The position numbers and the translations under genes were made by a program. From positions 1 to 64,000 of the forward strand of contig CAYNLK010000013.1 of NCBI GenBank assembly GCA_964398055.1: a stretch of 64,000 bases of DNA, given 5' to 3'. The notes below the pieces were generated by a model. That model was not told the DNA's origin and made no database searches. It saw nothing but the letters and a program-made list of their open reading frames with translations. This document shows, in pieces, positions 51,938 to 60,139 of the stretch (the stretch's first letter is position 1; each line of letters starts with the position of its first letter). This stretch comes from CAYNLK01 sp964398055 (GTDB lineage Bacteria; Chloroflexota; Anaerolineae; 4572-78; J111).

Positions 51938-52348
51938 ATGAGGATCCAAGCTGAACCAATCTACCACCTTGTGCCGGCTGATTACTTTCACCGGCAGTCC
52001 GAAAATAGCTCTTACTTGCCCGAATCTTTTGTCGCCGAAGGCTTCATTCACTGCACCAGTAGCCTGGATACACTGTTGGAAGTTGCTAACGCTTTCTTTG
52101 CCAGCCTGGCTGATGACCTGCTGGTCCTGGAAATCGACCCCACCCGCCTGACTGCCCCCCTTAAATTTGAACCGCCCACCCCACCTGCCTTAACCGATTC
52201 AGTGAAACTTGCGTCTGCCTCTCATGGGTTGTTTCCACATATTTACGGCCCCCTCAACCGCCAGGCTATCACCCGCTCCTTTGCCCTCCAACGAGACACA
52301 GCCGGCAAGTGGCAATTACCACCAATAACCAACCCAAACCAGGAGTAA
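51938..52348 (+). CDS. DUF952 family protein
   Basis: 136-residue DUF952 protein, a small conserved family of unknown function sometimes linked to glutathione-type or toxin contexts. Typical features are IYHLVPADYF at the start, VAEGFIHCTSSLDTLL, LLVLEIDPTRLTAPLKFE, and FPHIYGPLNRQAI. The ATG at 51938 gives the canonical N-terminus; an in-frame GTG six codons upstream overlaps the candidate -10 box. Confidence 0.85.
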   Translation: MRIQAEPIYHLVPADYFHRQSENSSYLPESFVAEGFIHCTSSLDTLLEVANAFFASLADDLLVLEIDPTRLTAPLKFEPPTPPALTDSVKLASASHGLFPHIYGPLNRQAITRSFALQRDTAGKWQLPPITNPNQE

Positions 52349-52417
52349 TAATCACGCATCACAAATCACCCATCCCCTATCTCACCTCCCACTTCCAATT
52401 TTATGAGGCAAGCAGTT

Positions 52418-54403
52418 ATGGAATCGATGATCGGCCAGACCCTTGGACAATATCAACTCGTTGAGCAGATCGGCAAGGGCGGTATGGCCACGGTCTACAA
52501 AGCCTACCAGCCTTCGCTCAATCGTTCCGTCGCGCTCAAAATCCTGCCGCCCTATTTTCTGCACGAACCGGGCTTTGCCGAACGTTTCACCCGCGAAGCC
52601 CAGGCCATCGCCCAACTCGACCACCCCAACATCCTACCGGTGTACGATTTTGGCAAACAAGACAATATCAGCTATATCGTGATGAAATACGTCCCGGCCG
52701 GTACGCTCCATGACCAGCTCGGCTCACCGATGTCGCCGGTTCGGGCGCTCAAACTCATCGAGCAAATTGCCGGTGCCCTGGACAACGCCCACCAGCGTGG
52801 CATTCTGCATCGTGATATCAAGCCCAGTAACATCCTGATTGACGAACGCGGCTGGGTCTATCTCAGCGACTTCGGCCTGGCCAAAATGGTCGAAGGCTCG
52901 GTCCAACTGACCGGCTCCGGGGTTGGGGTGGGCACCCCGGCCTATATGAGCCCGGAGCAGGGCCAGGGGTTGCCGGTAGACGCCCGCACCGATGTCTATT
53001 CGTTGGGCGTGGTGCTCTTTGAAATGTTGACCGGCCGGGTTCCTTATGAAGCTGAAACGCCGATGGCCGTGGTCATCAAACATATCACCGATCCCATCCC
53101 GCTTCCCCGCCAGATGAATCCGCACATTCCCGAAGCGGTTGAGCGAGTCCTGCTCAAGGCGCTGGCCAAAGAGCCGGCTGATCGCTTTAGCAGCGCCGGC
53201 GAGATGGCCGCCGCCCTGCGCCGGGCCGTGGAGGGGCTTGAACCTGCCGTTGCCGCCGCGCCGATTCCGCCCGATCCCGAAGCCACGGTGGCTCACGTGG
53301 GTCCGATTCGGCCCTCACCCCTACCGGCTCCGTCGCCTCTTCCGGCTGCCACGCCCGCCTCAGCTCAAAAAGGGCTGCCCTGGCTGCCGATAGTGATTGG
53401 GTTGATAATTCTGGGCATTGCCGGCGTTTGTGGGCTAGCCGGTTTAATGTATATGCTGGGCGGAACCCCCACCCCCGTGCCCGTGCAGAGCATATCGCAA
53501 AGCGTTACGGACACGCCGTTCGCAGCAGCTACTCCGCTACCTGCGGCAGTGACTCCAACCCCGCCGTCGCCCACGTTAACCTCTCCGCCGCTGTTACCCA
53601 CCGACACGCCGCTGCCTTTAGCGCCAATCGATACGCCCATTGTAGTCTGCACTCCGCCGCCTTGCGCTCCGAACGAGGTTTATTTCTGTCCGGGCGACTG
53701 TCCCGGCGGCTGTGGGACCGAATGTGCCACGGTAACGCCAAACGCTGCCGGTGACACACTCCCGGCTGATGAGCCTACCCCAACTTTCACCCCGACTCCT
53801 ACGCTTACCCTGACCCCCACTCCCACCGTCACCCCTACCCCCACTTCGACCTCGACTCCAACGGCGACGCTCACCCCGGTCCCACCTCGCTGGAGTGACA
53901 CCGGCTTGCGGCCGACCGGTCGGTATGCCGATATCTGGTCGGCTTTGGGCGGCAGCGACAGCGAGTTGGGCTATCCGCGGCTCAATCCGGTGGGAGACAG
54001 GTTGTGCGCTCGCCAATATTTTGAGCGGGGTTACATGGTCTGGTTCGATAGCCTGCAGGACCCTGACTCGGTTTGGGCTGCGGCCATCCCCGACCCGGCG
54101 GCCAACAGCGCGACCAAATCGTACCGTTTTACCGATACCTGGCCCGGCAGCCCGGAATATTGGTGCAGCGACGCCGAAGCCCGCGCCCCGTTAGGCCCCA
54201 AACGAGGCTTTGGTATGCTGTGGTGTAAATACCCGGATTTACGCGCCGATATCGGCCAGGCCCGCGACGAGGAGCTGGGTGGTCCCGACTACCCTCGTTG
54301 CGAGGTGCAGGCGTTTCAGGGGGGCGCCATCCTGCACAACCCCCTCGACGCCAAATATTGGGTCTTTATCGACAACGGCGGCTGGTATCGTTATGATGAA
54401 TAA
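52418..54403 (+). CDS. PknB-type Ser/Thr protein kinase with extracellular LGFP-like tail
   Basis: 661-residue membrane kinase. Cytoplasmic kinase domain (about 10-265): GKGGMATVYKAY, VALK, HRDIKPSNIL, SDFGLAK, PAYMSPEQ. Then a Pro-rich juxtamembrane region, one helix near 325-348 (IVIGLIILGIAGVCGLAGLM), an extracellular Thr/Pro-rich spacer (about 350-490) with a Cys-rich knot (CPGDCPGGCGTEC), and a C-terminal domain with SELGYP and FERGYMVWFD, like LGFP repeats that bind cell-wall or sugar ligands. ATG 52418 follows GAGG by 9 nt; ATGs at 52403 and 52427 are possible. Confidence 0.9.
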   Translation: MESMIGQTLGQYQLVEQIGKGGMATVYKAYQPSLNRSVALKILPPYFLHEPGFAERFTREAQAIAQLDHPNILPVYDFGKQDNISYIVMKYVPAGTLHDQLGSPMSPVRALKLIEQIAGALDNAHQRGILHRDIKPSNILIDERGWVYLSDFGLAKMVEGSVQLTGSGVGVGTPAYMSPEQGQGLPVDARTDVYSLGVVLFEMLTGRVPYEAETPMAVVIKHITDPIPLPRQMNPHIPEAVERVLLKALAKEPADRFSSAGEMAAALRRAVEGLEPAVAAAPIPPDPEATVAHVGPIRPSPLPAPSPLPAATPASAQKGLPWLPIVIGLIILGIAGVCGLAGLMYMLGGTPTPVPVQSISQSVTDTPFAAATPLPAAVTPTPPSPTLTSPPLLPTDTPLPLAPIDTPIVVCTPPPCAPNEVYFCPGDCPGGCGTECATVTPNAAGDTLPADEPTPTFTPTPTLTLTPTPTVTPTPTSTSTPTATLTPVPPRWSDTGLRPTGRYADIWSALGGSDSELGYPRLNPVGDRLCARQYFERGYMVWFDSLQDPDSVWAAAIPDPAANSATKSYRFTDTWPGSPEYWCSDAEARAPLGPKRGFGMLWCKYPDLRADIGQARDEELGGPDYPRCEVQAFQGGAILHNPLDAKYWVFIDNGGWYRYDE

Positions 54404-54410
54404 TGGATCT

Positions 54411-54473
54411 TTTTTTCTCGTTCCCAAACTCAGTTTGGGAACGAGAAAAAACTCAGTTTGGGAACGAGAAAAA
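54411..54473. repeat. 20-bp perfect palindrome plus tandem 23-nt copy
   Basis: 54411-54430 and 54432-54451 are perfect 20-nt inverted arms around one C, containing CTCGTTCCCAAACT. The right half recurs as an exact tandem copy: 54428-54450 and 54451-54473 are identical 23-mers. It lies 8 bp after the kinase stop. The palindrome starts with T6 and ends with A6, so it is not a terminator for the plus strand. CTCGTTCCCAAACT palindromes are widespread in Cyanobacteria and Chloroflexota. Confidence 0.8.
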
Positions 54474-54522
54474 GCGCGGCAACGAGAAAGACAATTCTCT
54501 TTCAAGGATGAGGTTAACGATA

Positions 54523-55587
54523 ATGAACTATCCAGCTACGATGACCGCCGTGCGACTGCACGGTCCGGCCGATCTGCGAGTTGAACAGGTACCCCACCCT
54601 GGCCCACCCGGACCAGGCCAAGTATTGCTGCGCATGACCGCCACCTGCATTTGCGGTAGCGATCTTCACTCCTACAAAGATGCCCGCATCGGTGACTCCG
54701 TGGTGCAGGCGCCGCTGGTTTTGGGCCATGAGTTTGCTGGCGTGGTTGAAGCCGTTGGGCCGGAGTCGTTCGACGGTAATTTCGAACCGCTCACCCCGGG
54801 TATGCGGGTGGCGGTCGATCCGGCCCAGCCCTGCTGGCGCTGCGAGATGTGCGAGCAAGGTCACCCCAACCTCTGCCTCAACCTCCATTTTTGCGGCAAC
54901 TACCCGGACCACGGCAGCCTGCGCCAATGGCTGCATATGCCGGTCCGAGGCTGCTTCCCGCTGCCGGACTCCATCGACGACATTACCGGGGCGCTGCTGG
55001 AGCCGCTGGGCGTGGCCGTCCATTCGGTCGATCTGGCCCGGATTCGGGTGGGCGACAGCGTAGCCATACTGGGGGCCGGCACGATCGGATTGGCCATTTT
55101 GCAGTTGGTCAAGCTGTCCGGGGCCGACCCGATCTTTGTGAGTGACAAATTCCCCTGGCGCTTGGCCCTGGCCGAGCGTTTCGGCGCCATCCCGATCAAT
55201 TGTGATGCGGTCGATCCGGTGCACGTGGTGCAGCAGGCCACCGGCGGCCGCGGCGTTGATGTGGCTATCGAGGCGGCCTGGGCCGATCACTCCGTACAGC
55301 AAGCGGCCGATATGGCCCGGCTGGGCGGCCGGTTGGTGATTGTGGGGATTGCTGAAGATGATCACATTACTTTTAAGCACTCGACTGTCCGGCGGAAAGG
55401 GCTGACCATTCGCCTGGCCCGGCGGATGAAGCACACGTATCCCCGCTCCATCCACCTGGTGCAGCGGGGGCTGGTTGACCTGTCCGGCCTGGTCAGTCAT
55501 CGCTTTCCGTTGGAACGGACGCCGGAGGCTTTTGCGCTCAATGTGGCTTATGCGGATCAGGTGGTCAAAGTCGCCATTGAGGGGTAG
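54523..55587 (+). CDS. Zinc-dependent medium-chain dehydrogenase
   Basis: 354-residue MDR alcohol/polyol dehydrogenase (sorbitol or threonine dehydrogenase-like). Catalytic zinc site in CICGSDLHSYKD and GHEFAGVVEAVG; structural zinc in CWRCEMCEQGHPNLC; NAD-binding GAGTIGLAILQLVKL around residue 185. Substrate unknown. ATG 54523 has GAGG 9 nt upstream; reading further upstream in frame would translate the palindromic repeat and was rejected. Confidence 0.88.
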   Translation: MNYPATMTAVRLHGPADLRVEQVPHPGPPGPGQVLLRMTATCICGSDLHSYKDARIGDSVVQAPLVLGHEFAGVVEAVGPESFDGNFEPLTPGMRVAVDPAQPCWRCEMCEQGHPNLCLNLHFCGNYPDHGSLRQWLHMPVRGCFPLPDSIDDITGALLEPLGVAVHSVDLARIRVGDSVAILGAGTIGLAILQLVKLSGADPIFVSDKFPWRLALAERFGAIPINCDAVDPVHVVQQATGGRGVDVAIEAAWADHSVQQAADMARLGGRLVIVGIAEDDHITFKHSTVRRKGLTIRLARRMKHTYPRSIHLVQRGLVDLSGLVSHRFPLERTPEAFALNVAYADQVVKVAIEG

Positions 55588-55591
55588 AGCT

Positions 55592-55798
55592 ATGAATATG
55601 AGAATCGAAGCAACGTACGATCTGATCATCGAGCTGATTCCGGGCGATGTGCTTGAAGACTCAGTATTGCTGCTCCGGAGTATCAGCGAAGACGACGAGG
55701 AGCAAAGCATCATCATCATGCTCGATGAAGTTGAGCCGCTCCGCCAGGCCCTGGCCGAAGCCGCAACCAGGTTGACCGGGTTGGTTGGGAGCGGCTAA
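55592..55798 (+). CDS. Hypothetical small acidic protein
   Basis: 68 residues, acidic, starting NMRIEATYDLIIELIPGDVL; no family recognised. It lies 4 bp after the dehydrogenase and 3 bp before the M55 peptidase gene with GAGGGGTAGAG before its ATG, so it is probably a translated operon member. Confidence 0.6.
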   Translation: MNMRIEATYDLIIELIPGDVLEDSVLLLRSISEDDEEQSIIIMLDEVEPLRQALAEAATRLTGLVGSG

Positions 55799-55801
55799 CT
55801 G

Positions 55802-56626
55802 ATGAAGATCCTGATCGCGGCCGATATGGAAGGCGTTTCCGGTGTGGTGAACTGGGAGCAGGTGACGCCCGGCCAGACCGAGTATGAGCGTTTTCGTCGC
55901 CTGATGACCGGCGACGTCAATGCGGCCATTCGCGGCGCGGCTGCGGCCGGCGCGGTTGAATTCATCGTCAGCGACGGCCACGCCGCCAACCGCAATCTGC
56001 TGATCGAGCAGCTTGACCCCCGCGCCCGCTTGAACTGCGGCAGCCCGGCGCCCCTGTCGATGGTGCAGGGTGTGGATGAACCGAGGGTCGCCGCGGTGTT
56101 GTTCATTGGTTACCACGCCCGGGCCGGGGCGCAGCCGGCGGTGTTAGACCATACCTGGTCGTTGAGCGTGCTCAATCTGTGGCTAAACGGCCAACGGGTC
56201 GGTGAGATTGGGCTGAATGCGGCCGTTTGTGGCCGATTTGGCGTGCCGGTGGCGCTGATCTCCGGCGACCAGACCGCCGCGGCCGAGGCCGTTGAGCTGT
56301 TGGGTTTGGTGGAGACAGCTGTGGTCAAGCAGGCCCGTGGCCAGCAGGCGGCCGATTGTCTGCCGCCGGAGGTAGCGCAGGCCCGGATTTTTGAGGCTGC
56401 TCAACAAGCCATCGAGCGGGTGCAGGCCGGCCAGTCCCCTCCACCATTTCAGCTTGAGCCGCCTATTGCGGTAACGGTTGAGTTCACCGAGTCGGTGCTG
56501 GCCGACCGGGCCGCGCTGTTGCCGGGCAGCCGGCGGCTCCAAGAGCGGCGGGTGGAGTTTGTGGCTGCGGATATGTTAACTGGTTACCGGGCCTTTCGAA
56601 CTTTGGCGGCGTTGGCCGATGGCTAA
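55802..56626 (+). CDS. M55 family D-aminopeptidase (DppA-like)
   Basis: 274-residue zinc peptidase of the M55 family, which releases D-amino acids from short peptides, for example from cell-wall turnover. Zinc-binding residues lie in IAADMEGVSG (residues 5-14), SDGHAAN (about 58-64), FIGYHARAG (about 100-108) and the Glu of VGEIGLNA near 137. Length is typical. The 3' end overlaps the CDF gene by 8 bp. Confidence 0.9.
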   Translation: MKILIAADMEGVSGVVNWEQVTPGQTEYERFRRLMTGDVNAAIRGAAAAGAVEFIVSDGHAANRNLLIEQLDPRARLNCGSPAPLSMVQGVDEPRVAAVLFIGYHARAGAQPAVLDHTWSLSVLNLWLNGQRVGEIGLNAAVCGRFGVPVALISGDQTAAAEAVELLGLVETAVVKQARGQQAADCLPPEVAQARIFEAAQQAIERVQAGQSPPPFQLEPPIAVTVEFTESVLADRAALLPGSRRLQERRVEFVAADMLTGYRAFRTLAALADG

Positions 56627-57536
56627 TATGGACCATGCACATTTAACCCGCTACGCCTGGCTGTCGATTGGGGCGGCCATTCTCACCATCGGCTTGAAAA
56701 CCGGCGCTTATCTGCTGACCGGCTCGGTCGGCTTGTTGTCGGATGCCCTGGAGTCGCTGGTCAACTTGATTGGCGCTGCCGTGGCCCTGGTGATGCTGGC
56801 CGTCGCCGCCTCCCCGCCCGACGAAGAACACTCTTATGGCCACACCAAAGCTGAATATTTTTCCAGCGGAGTTGAAGGCACGTTGATTGTAGTTGCCGCC
56901 CTCAGCATTGGCGCGGCGGCCTGGGACCGCCTGCTCAATCCCCAACCCATCGAGCAGGTTGGTTTGGGCTTGGCTGTTTCTGTGGCCGCGTCGGCGATCA
57001 ATTTAGGTGTGGCCCGGATTTTGCTGCGGGCCGGCCGGCTGTATAACTCGATTGCCCTGGAGGCCGACGGGCGACATTTGATGACCGATGTGTGGACTTC
57101 GGTGGGGGTGGTGATCGGGGTGGCCGCGGTGGCGCTGACCGGCTGGCACCGGCTTGACCCGATAGTGGCTTTGATTGTGGCGGCCAACATCATCTGGGTG
57201 GGCTGGAAACTGCTCAAACGAACGGCTGCCGGCCTCATGGATACGGCCTTGCCGCCGGAGGATCGGGACAGAATTCAAGCGATCCTGACCCGGTATGAGA
57301 CCGAAGGTATCCAATTTCACGCCTTACGGACGCGCCAGTCCGGGGCGCGCGGCTTTGTCTCGCTGCACGTGCTGGTTCCCGGTCACTGGACGGTCCATCG
57401 CGGTCACCAACTGCTGGAGCAGATCGAACGTGAAATTCGCCAGGCGTTCGCCAATGTGACCGTATTTACCCATCTCGAGTCGCTGGATGACGTCACCTCC
57501 TGGCACGATACTACTTTGGATAGAACGATCTCATAA
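56619..57536 (+). CDS. Cation diffusion facilitator family transporter
   Basis: 305-residue divalent metal/H+ antiporter. N-terminal six-helix part with LLTGSVGLLSDALESLVNLI and the EEHSYGHTKAEYFSSGVEG loop, MTDVWTSVGVVIGVAAV with the second metal site, then a cytoplasmic ferredoxin-like domain (about 210-300). The first metal site reads SDALES, with Asp where many zinc CDFs have His, which fits iron/manganese-type members. Overlaps the peptidase gene. Confidence 0.9.
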   Translation: MANMDHAHLTRYAWLSIGAAILTIGLKTGAYLLTGSVGLLSDALESLVNLIGAAVALVMLAVAASPPDEEHSYGHTKAEYFSSGVEGTLIVVAALSIGAAAWDRLLNPQPIEQVGLGLAVSVAASAINLGVARILLRAGRLYNSIALEADGRHLMTDVWTSVGVVIGVAAVALTGWHRLDPIVALIVAANIIWVGWKLLKRTAAGLMDTALPPEDRDRIQAILTRYETEGIQFHALRTRQSGARGFVSLHVLVPGHWTVHRGHQLLEQIEREIRQAFANVTVFTHLESLDDVTSWHDTTLDRTIS

Positions 57537-57616
57537 GTGAATCGGAGGTTGGTTGTAGATTACGGGGTGTTGACCCAGATGGGAACCAAACCAATGACAG
57601 CCAGTTACAGTTAGGT

Positions 57617-57645
57617 TTGACAGAGAAATGGCTAAAATCTATACT
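57617..57645 (+). promoter_or_regulatory. Promoter of the DUF433/DUF5615 pair
   Basis: Perfect TTGACA (57617-57622), 17-nt spacer, TATACT (57640-57645), 20 nt before the ATG at 57666. Confidence 0.75.
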
Positions 57646-57665
57646 GGTAATTGGAGGCTAGATCC

Positions 57666-57902
57666 ATGGAAGATTTACTGAAGCGTATCACTTTTAATAA
57701 AGCCGTCTTGGGTGGCAAACCGCTCATCCGTGATCTGCGGATTTCGGTGGAAATGATTGTGGAATTGCTGGCTAAAGGAGCTACGCCGCAAGAAATATTG
57801 GAAGATTTTCCAGAACTTGATCCGGTTGATATTCAAGCGGCTCTGTTTTATGCCTATCAAATGCTTAGTAGCGAAACGATATATGAGCGTATAACTGCAT
57901 GA
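57666..57902 (+). CDS. DUF433 family antitoxin
   Basis: 78-residue DUF433 protein with the typical ITFNKAVLGGKPLIRDLRIS start, VEMIVELLAKGATPQEILED and the PELDPVDIQAALFYAYQ helix; a winged-helix/VapB-like antitoxin paired with a DUF5615 PIN-like toxin. TTGGAGG precedes the ATG and the stop overlaps the toxin start (ATGA). Confidence 0.88.
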   Translation: MEDLLKRITFNKAVLGGKPLIRDLRISVEMIVELLAKGATPQEILEDFPELDPVDIQAALFYAYQMLSSETIYERITA

Positions 57903-58084
57903 AGTTTCTCACCGATGTCAACGCTAGCGGCATTTTAGCCCACTGGTTGAGTCAGATGGGCTATGATGTGCTCAAAGTCAGCCAAAGAAACCCCAAGATG
58001 ACCGATGATGAAATCTTGCAGTGGGCGCTTGAGGAAGAGCGGATTATTGTCACTACCAAATCAATTCTATTCCGAAGAATTTGA
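57899..58084 (+). pseudogene. Truncated DUF5615 PIN-like toxin
   Basis: 61 codons matching only the first half of DUF5615 PIN-like nucleases: FLTDVNASGILAHWLSQMGYDV, DDEILQWALEEERIIVTT. Intact members are about 110 residues and continue with a Asp-containing DKDFG-type motif; here the frame turns to KSILFRRI and stops. The active-site Asp after the TT is lost. An AAA ATPase gene begins 18 bp later, so a deletion probably removed the second half. Confidence 0.75.
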
Positions 58085-58102
58085 AATGAATCGATAAAGA
58101 GA

Positions 58103-58828
58103 ATGACTTTACATCTCAGAAGTGTAACTCTATTCCCTGAAAAATATCCAACCATCGATCATTACCCTTTCAACCAACCGATCTTTCACCAGACCCGGCA
58201 GCTTGAGTTCACTTCCCCGGTAACCTTCTTTGTGGGCGAAAACGGCACCGGTAAATCGACGCTGTTGGAGGCAATCTGCCATCGCAGCGACATCCACATC
58301 TGGCAGGAGGTGGAACGAACTCGCTTTGAGGTCAATCCTTACGAAGAGCGGCTGTACCAATATTTGGCGCTGGAGTGGGTGAACGGTCGTGTGCCTGGCG
58401 CTTTCTTTGGGGCTGATACCTTCCGCTACTTTGCCCACAGCCTGGATGAGTGGGCCGCGGCCGACCGGGGGATGCTGGACTATTTTGGGGGTAAGTCGCT
58501 GGTCACCCAGTCTCACGGCCAATCGCTGCTGGCTTATTTTCGGACACGCTATCAACTGAAAGGGTTATATTTGCTGGACGAGCCGGAAACGGCTCTGTCG
58601 CCCAAGAGCCAGTTAGAACTGCTCAAAATCTTCCGGCAGATGAGCCAGGCCGGCCACGCCCAATTCATCGTCGCCACCCACTCGCCGATTCTGCTGGCCT
58701 GCCCCGGGGCAACTATTTACAGTTTCGATCACTGCCCGGTCAAGCCAATCGCTTATGAGGCCACCGGGCATTTTCAGCTTTACCAGGATTTTATGGAGAA
58801 TTGGCGCACTTATCTGGCCGATCTTTAG
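58103..58828 (+). CDS. AAA family ATPase (COG3910-like)
   Basis: 241-residue predicted ATPase of the ABC/SMC-like AAA class: Walker A FVGENGTGKST (about 47-57), a signature region near LSPKSQLELL, Walker B YLLDEPETALSP, and the H-loop ATHSPILLACPG. Such stand-alone proteins are widespread with no settled function; some belong to defence loci. The neighbour here is a broken toxin-antitoxin pair. The stop overlaps the convergent gene by 4 bp. Confidence 0.85.
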   Translation: MTLHLRSVTLFPEKYPTIDHYPFNQPIFHQTRQLEFTSPVTFFVGENGTGKSTLLEAICHRSDIHIWQEVERTRFEVNPYEERLYQYLALEWVNGRVPGAFFGADTFRYFAHSLDEWAAADRGMLDYFGGKSLVTQSHGQSLLAYFRTRYQLKGLYLLDEPETALSPKSQLELLKIFRQMSQAGHAQFIVATHSPILLACPGATIYSFDHCPVKPIAYEATGHFQLYQDFMENWRTYLADL

Positions 58829-59853
58829 CGGAGAATAAATCCGTCTTGCAGCGGATCTGCCGGGTCGATCACAAACTCGTGGCGACCGGTGATGTGAGCG
58901 GTCCCTTCCACCTGGGGGATGATGGCCGGGTAGGGGCCAAAGCTGGTGGTCTGCACCACCTGGCCGGTGAAGCAGCTGCCGATGATGCTCTCGACGATGA
59001 TGGGCTGGTTCAGGCCGATCTCGCCCCGGGCATAATGAATGGCCAACCGCCCGCTGACGCCGCTGCCGGTCGGGCTGCGGTCCACTTCCCCCTCGGCAAA
59101 AATGCAAACGTTGCGGCTGTGCGCCCCCTGGCCGTTCAGGGGTGGGCCGATGAAGATGGTCCCGTAGAGAAAGCTGAGGTCTGCTTCAAAGGGGTGCGGA
59201 ATGGGCCGGCTGGCCATAATCGCTCGTTTGATGGCCATCCCTTTTTCAATGAGTGGCCGAAAATCAGCCGGCGTGCAGCTCAGCCCGACCTCCTCAGCCT
59301 GGACGTAGGCGTAAAACGCGCCGCCAAAAGCCAGATCGTACCGCACCTGGCCCAGGCCCGGAACTGTCACTGTCTCATCTAAAGCCAGCACAAACGAAGG
59401 CACGTTGTGAAAATAGACGCTTTCCACCCGGTCGCCGGCTATGCGAGCGTGGGCCGTCACCAACCCGGCCGGCGTGTCGATTTTGACGGTGGTTTCGGGG
59501 GCTTGCCGCGGCAGGAAACCGGTCTCCAACACCACTTTGGTGATGGCGATAATGCCGTGGCCGCACATGGTGCTGTAACCCTCGTTGTGCATGAAGAGGA
59601 TACCGAAATCTGCCTCCGGGCTGACCGGTGCGGTCAGGATGCAGCCGTACATGTCGGCGTGGCCGCGCGGTTCAAACATCAGTGCCGTGCGCAGGTGATC
59701 CAGGTGTTCCTTCGCGTAGCGACGACGAGCCAAAATGGTTTCTCCCGGTAAATCCGGGTAGCCGCCGGTAATCACCCGGAACGGCTCCCCGCCAGTGTGG
59801 GCGTCGATGGTGGTAATTTTGAGCCAATCTTCAGGTGGTCGCCAAGTTTTCAT
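58825..59853 (-). CDS. Proline racemase-family trans-3-hydroxy-L-proline dehydratase
   Basis: 342-residue member of the proline racemase family. One catalytic Cys is in MCGHGIIA (about residue 90). The second catalytic position, Cys in true racemases and epimerases (SPCG), is Thr in RSPTGSGVSG, the signature of trans-3-hydroxy-L-proline dehydratases that make delta-1-pyrroline-2-carboxylate. ATG 59853 follows GGGAGG. First to be read after the GST-like gene, which ends one base upstream. Confidence 0.88.
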   Translation of the reverse strand: MKTWRPPEDWLKITTIDAHTGGEPFRVITGGYPDLPGETILARRRYAKEHLDHLRTALMFEPRGHADMYGCILTAPVSPEADFGILFMHNEGYSTMCGHGIIAITKVVLETGFLPRQAPETTVKIDTPAGLVTAHARIAGDRVESVYFHNVPSFVLALDETVTVPGLGQVRYDLAFGGAFYAYVQAEEVGLSCTPADFRPLIEKGMAIKRAIMASRPIPHPFEADLSFLYGTIFIGPPLNGQGAHSRNVCIFAEGEVDRSPTGSGVSGRLAIHYARGEIGLNQPIIVESIIGSCFTGQVVQTTSFGPYPAIIPQVEGTAHITGRHEFVIDPADPLQDGFILR

Positions 59854-59854
59854 C

Positions 59855-60139
59855 TCAACAAACCTCCCCATCCTCATCAATGTAACAGGCATCGCTTTGA
59901 AAGCGCCGCCAGTCGGCCACAAATTGCTCCAACTCGCTCAAGTAAGCGACCAGGGCTGCCTGGCCGCTAATCAACCGTTCATCGTGTTTGATGGCCGGCA
60001 GAGTGGTCCCGGTGGGCAGCTCGGCCGGTTCTTGCCCCGGCTCAACTATGATCCGCTCATAAGCCGCCACCATATCTCGCAGGGCGGCCTCGATGGCGTC
60101 GCCCAGTGGACTATCGGCCAGACGATACAGTTCAATCAC
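59855..60139 (-). CDS. GST-N-terminal/thioredoxin-fold-like small protein
   Basis: 94 residues resembling the N-terminal half of glutathione S-transferases: IELYRLADSPLGDAIEAAL (strand-helix), then LPAIKHDERLISGQAALVAYL, which matches the conserved cis-Pro and S/T-acceptor segment. No catalytic Cys or Ser at the usual place. GTG 60139 is chosen since it overlaps the Nudix gene by 8 bp; longer readings run into that gene. Function unknown. Confidence 0.6.
   Translation of the reverse strand: MIELYRLADSPLGDAIEAALRDMVAAYERIIVEPGQEPAELPTGTTLPAIKHDERLISGQAALVAYLSELEQFVADWRRFQSDACYIDEDGEVC

Noticed and set aside
54403..54522. In-frame N-terminal extension of the zinc dehydrogenase
   Set aside because: It translates the palindromic repeat; a good ribosome site and normal N-terminus occur at 54523.
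54514..55719. 401-codon antisense frame opposite the zinc dehydrogenase
   Set aside because: The plus strand shows both zinc sites and the NAD motif; the antisense protein has no features.
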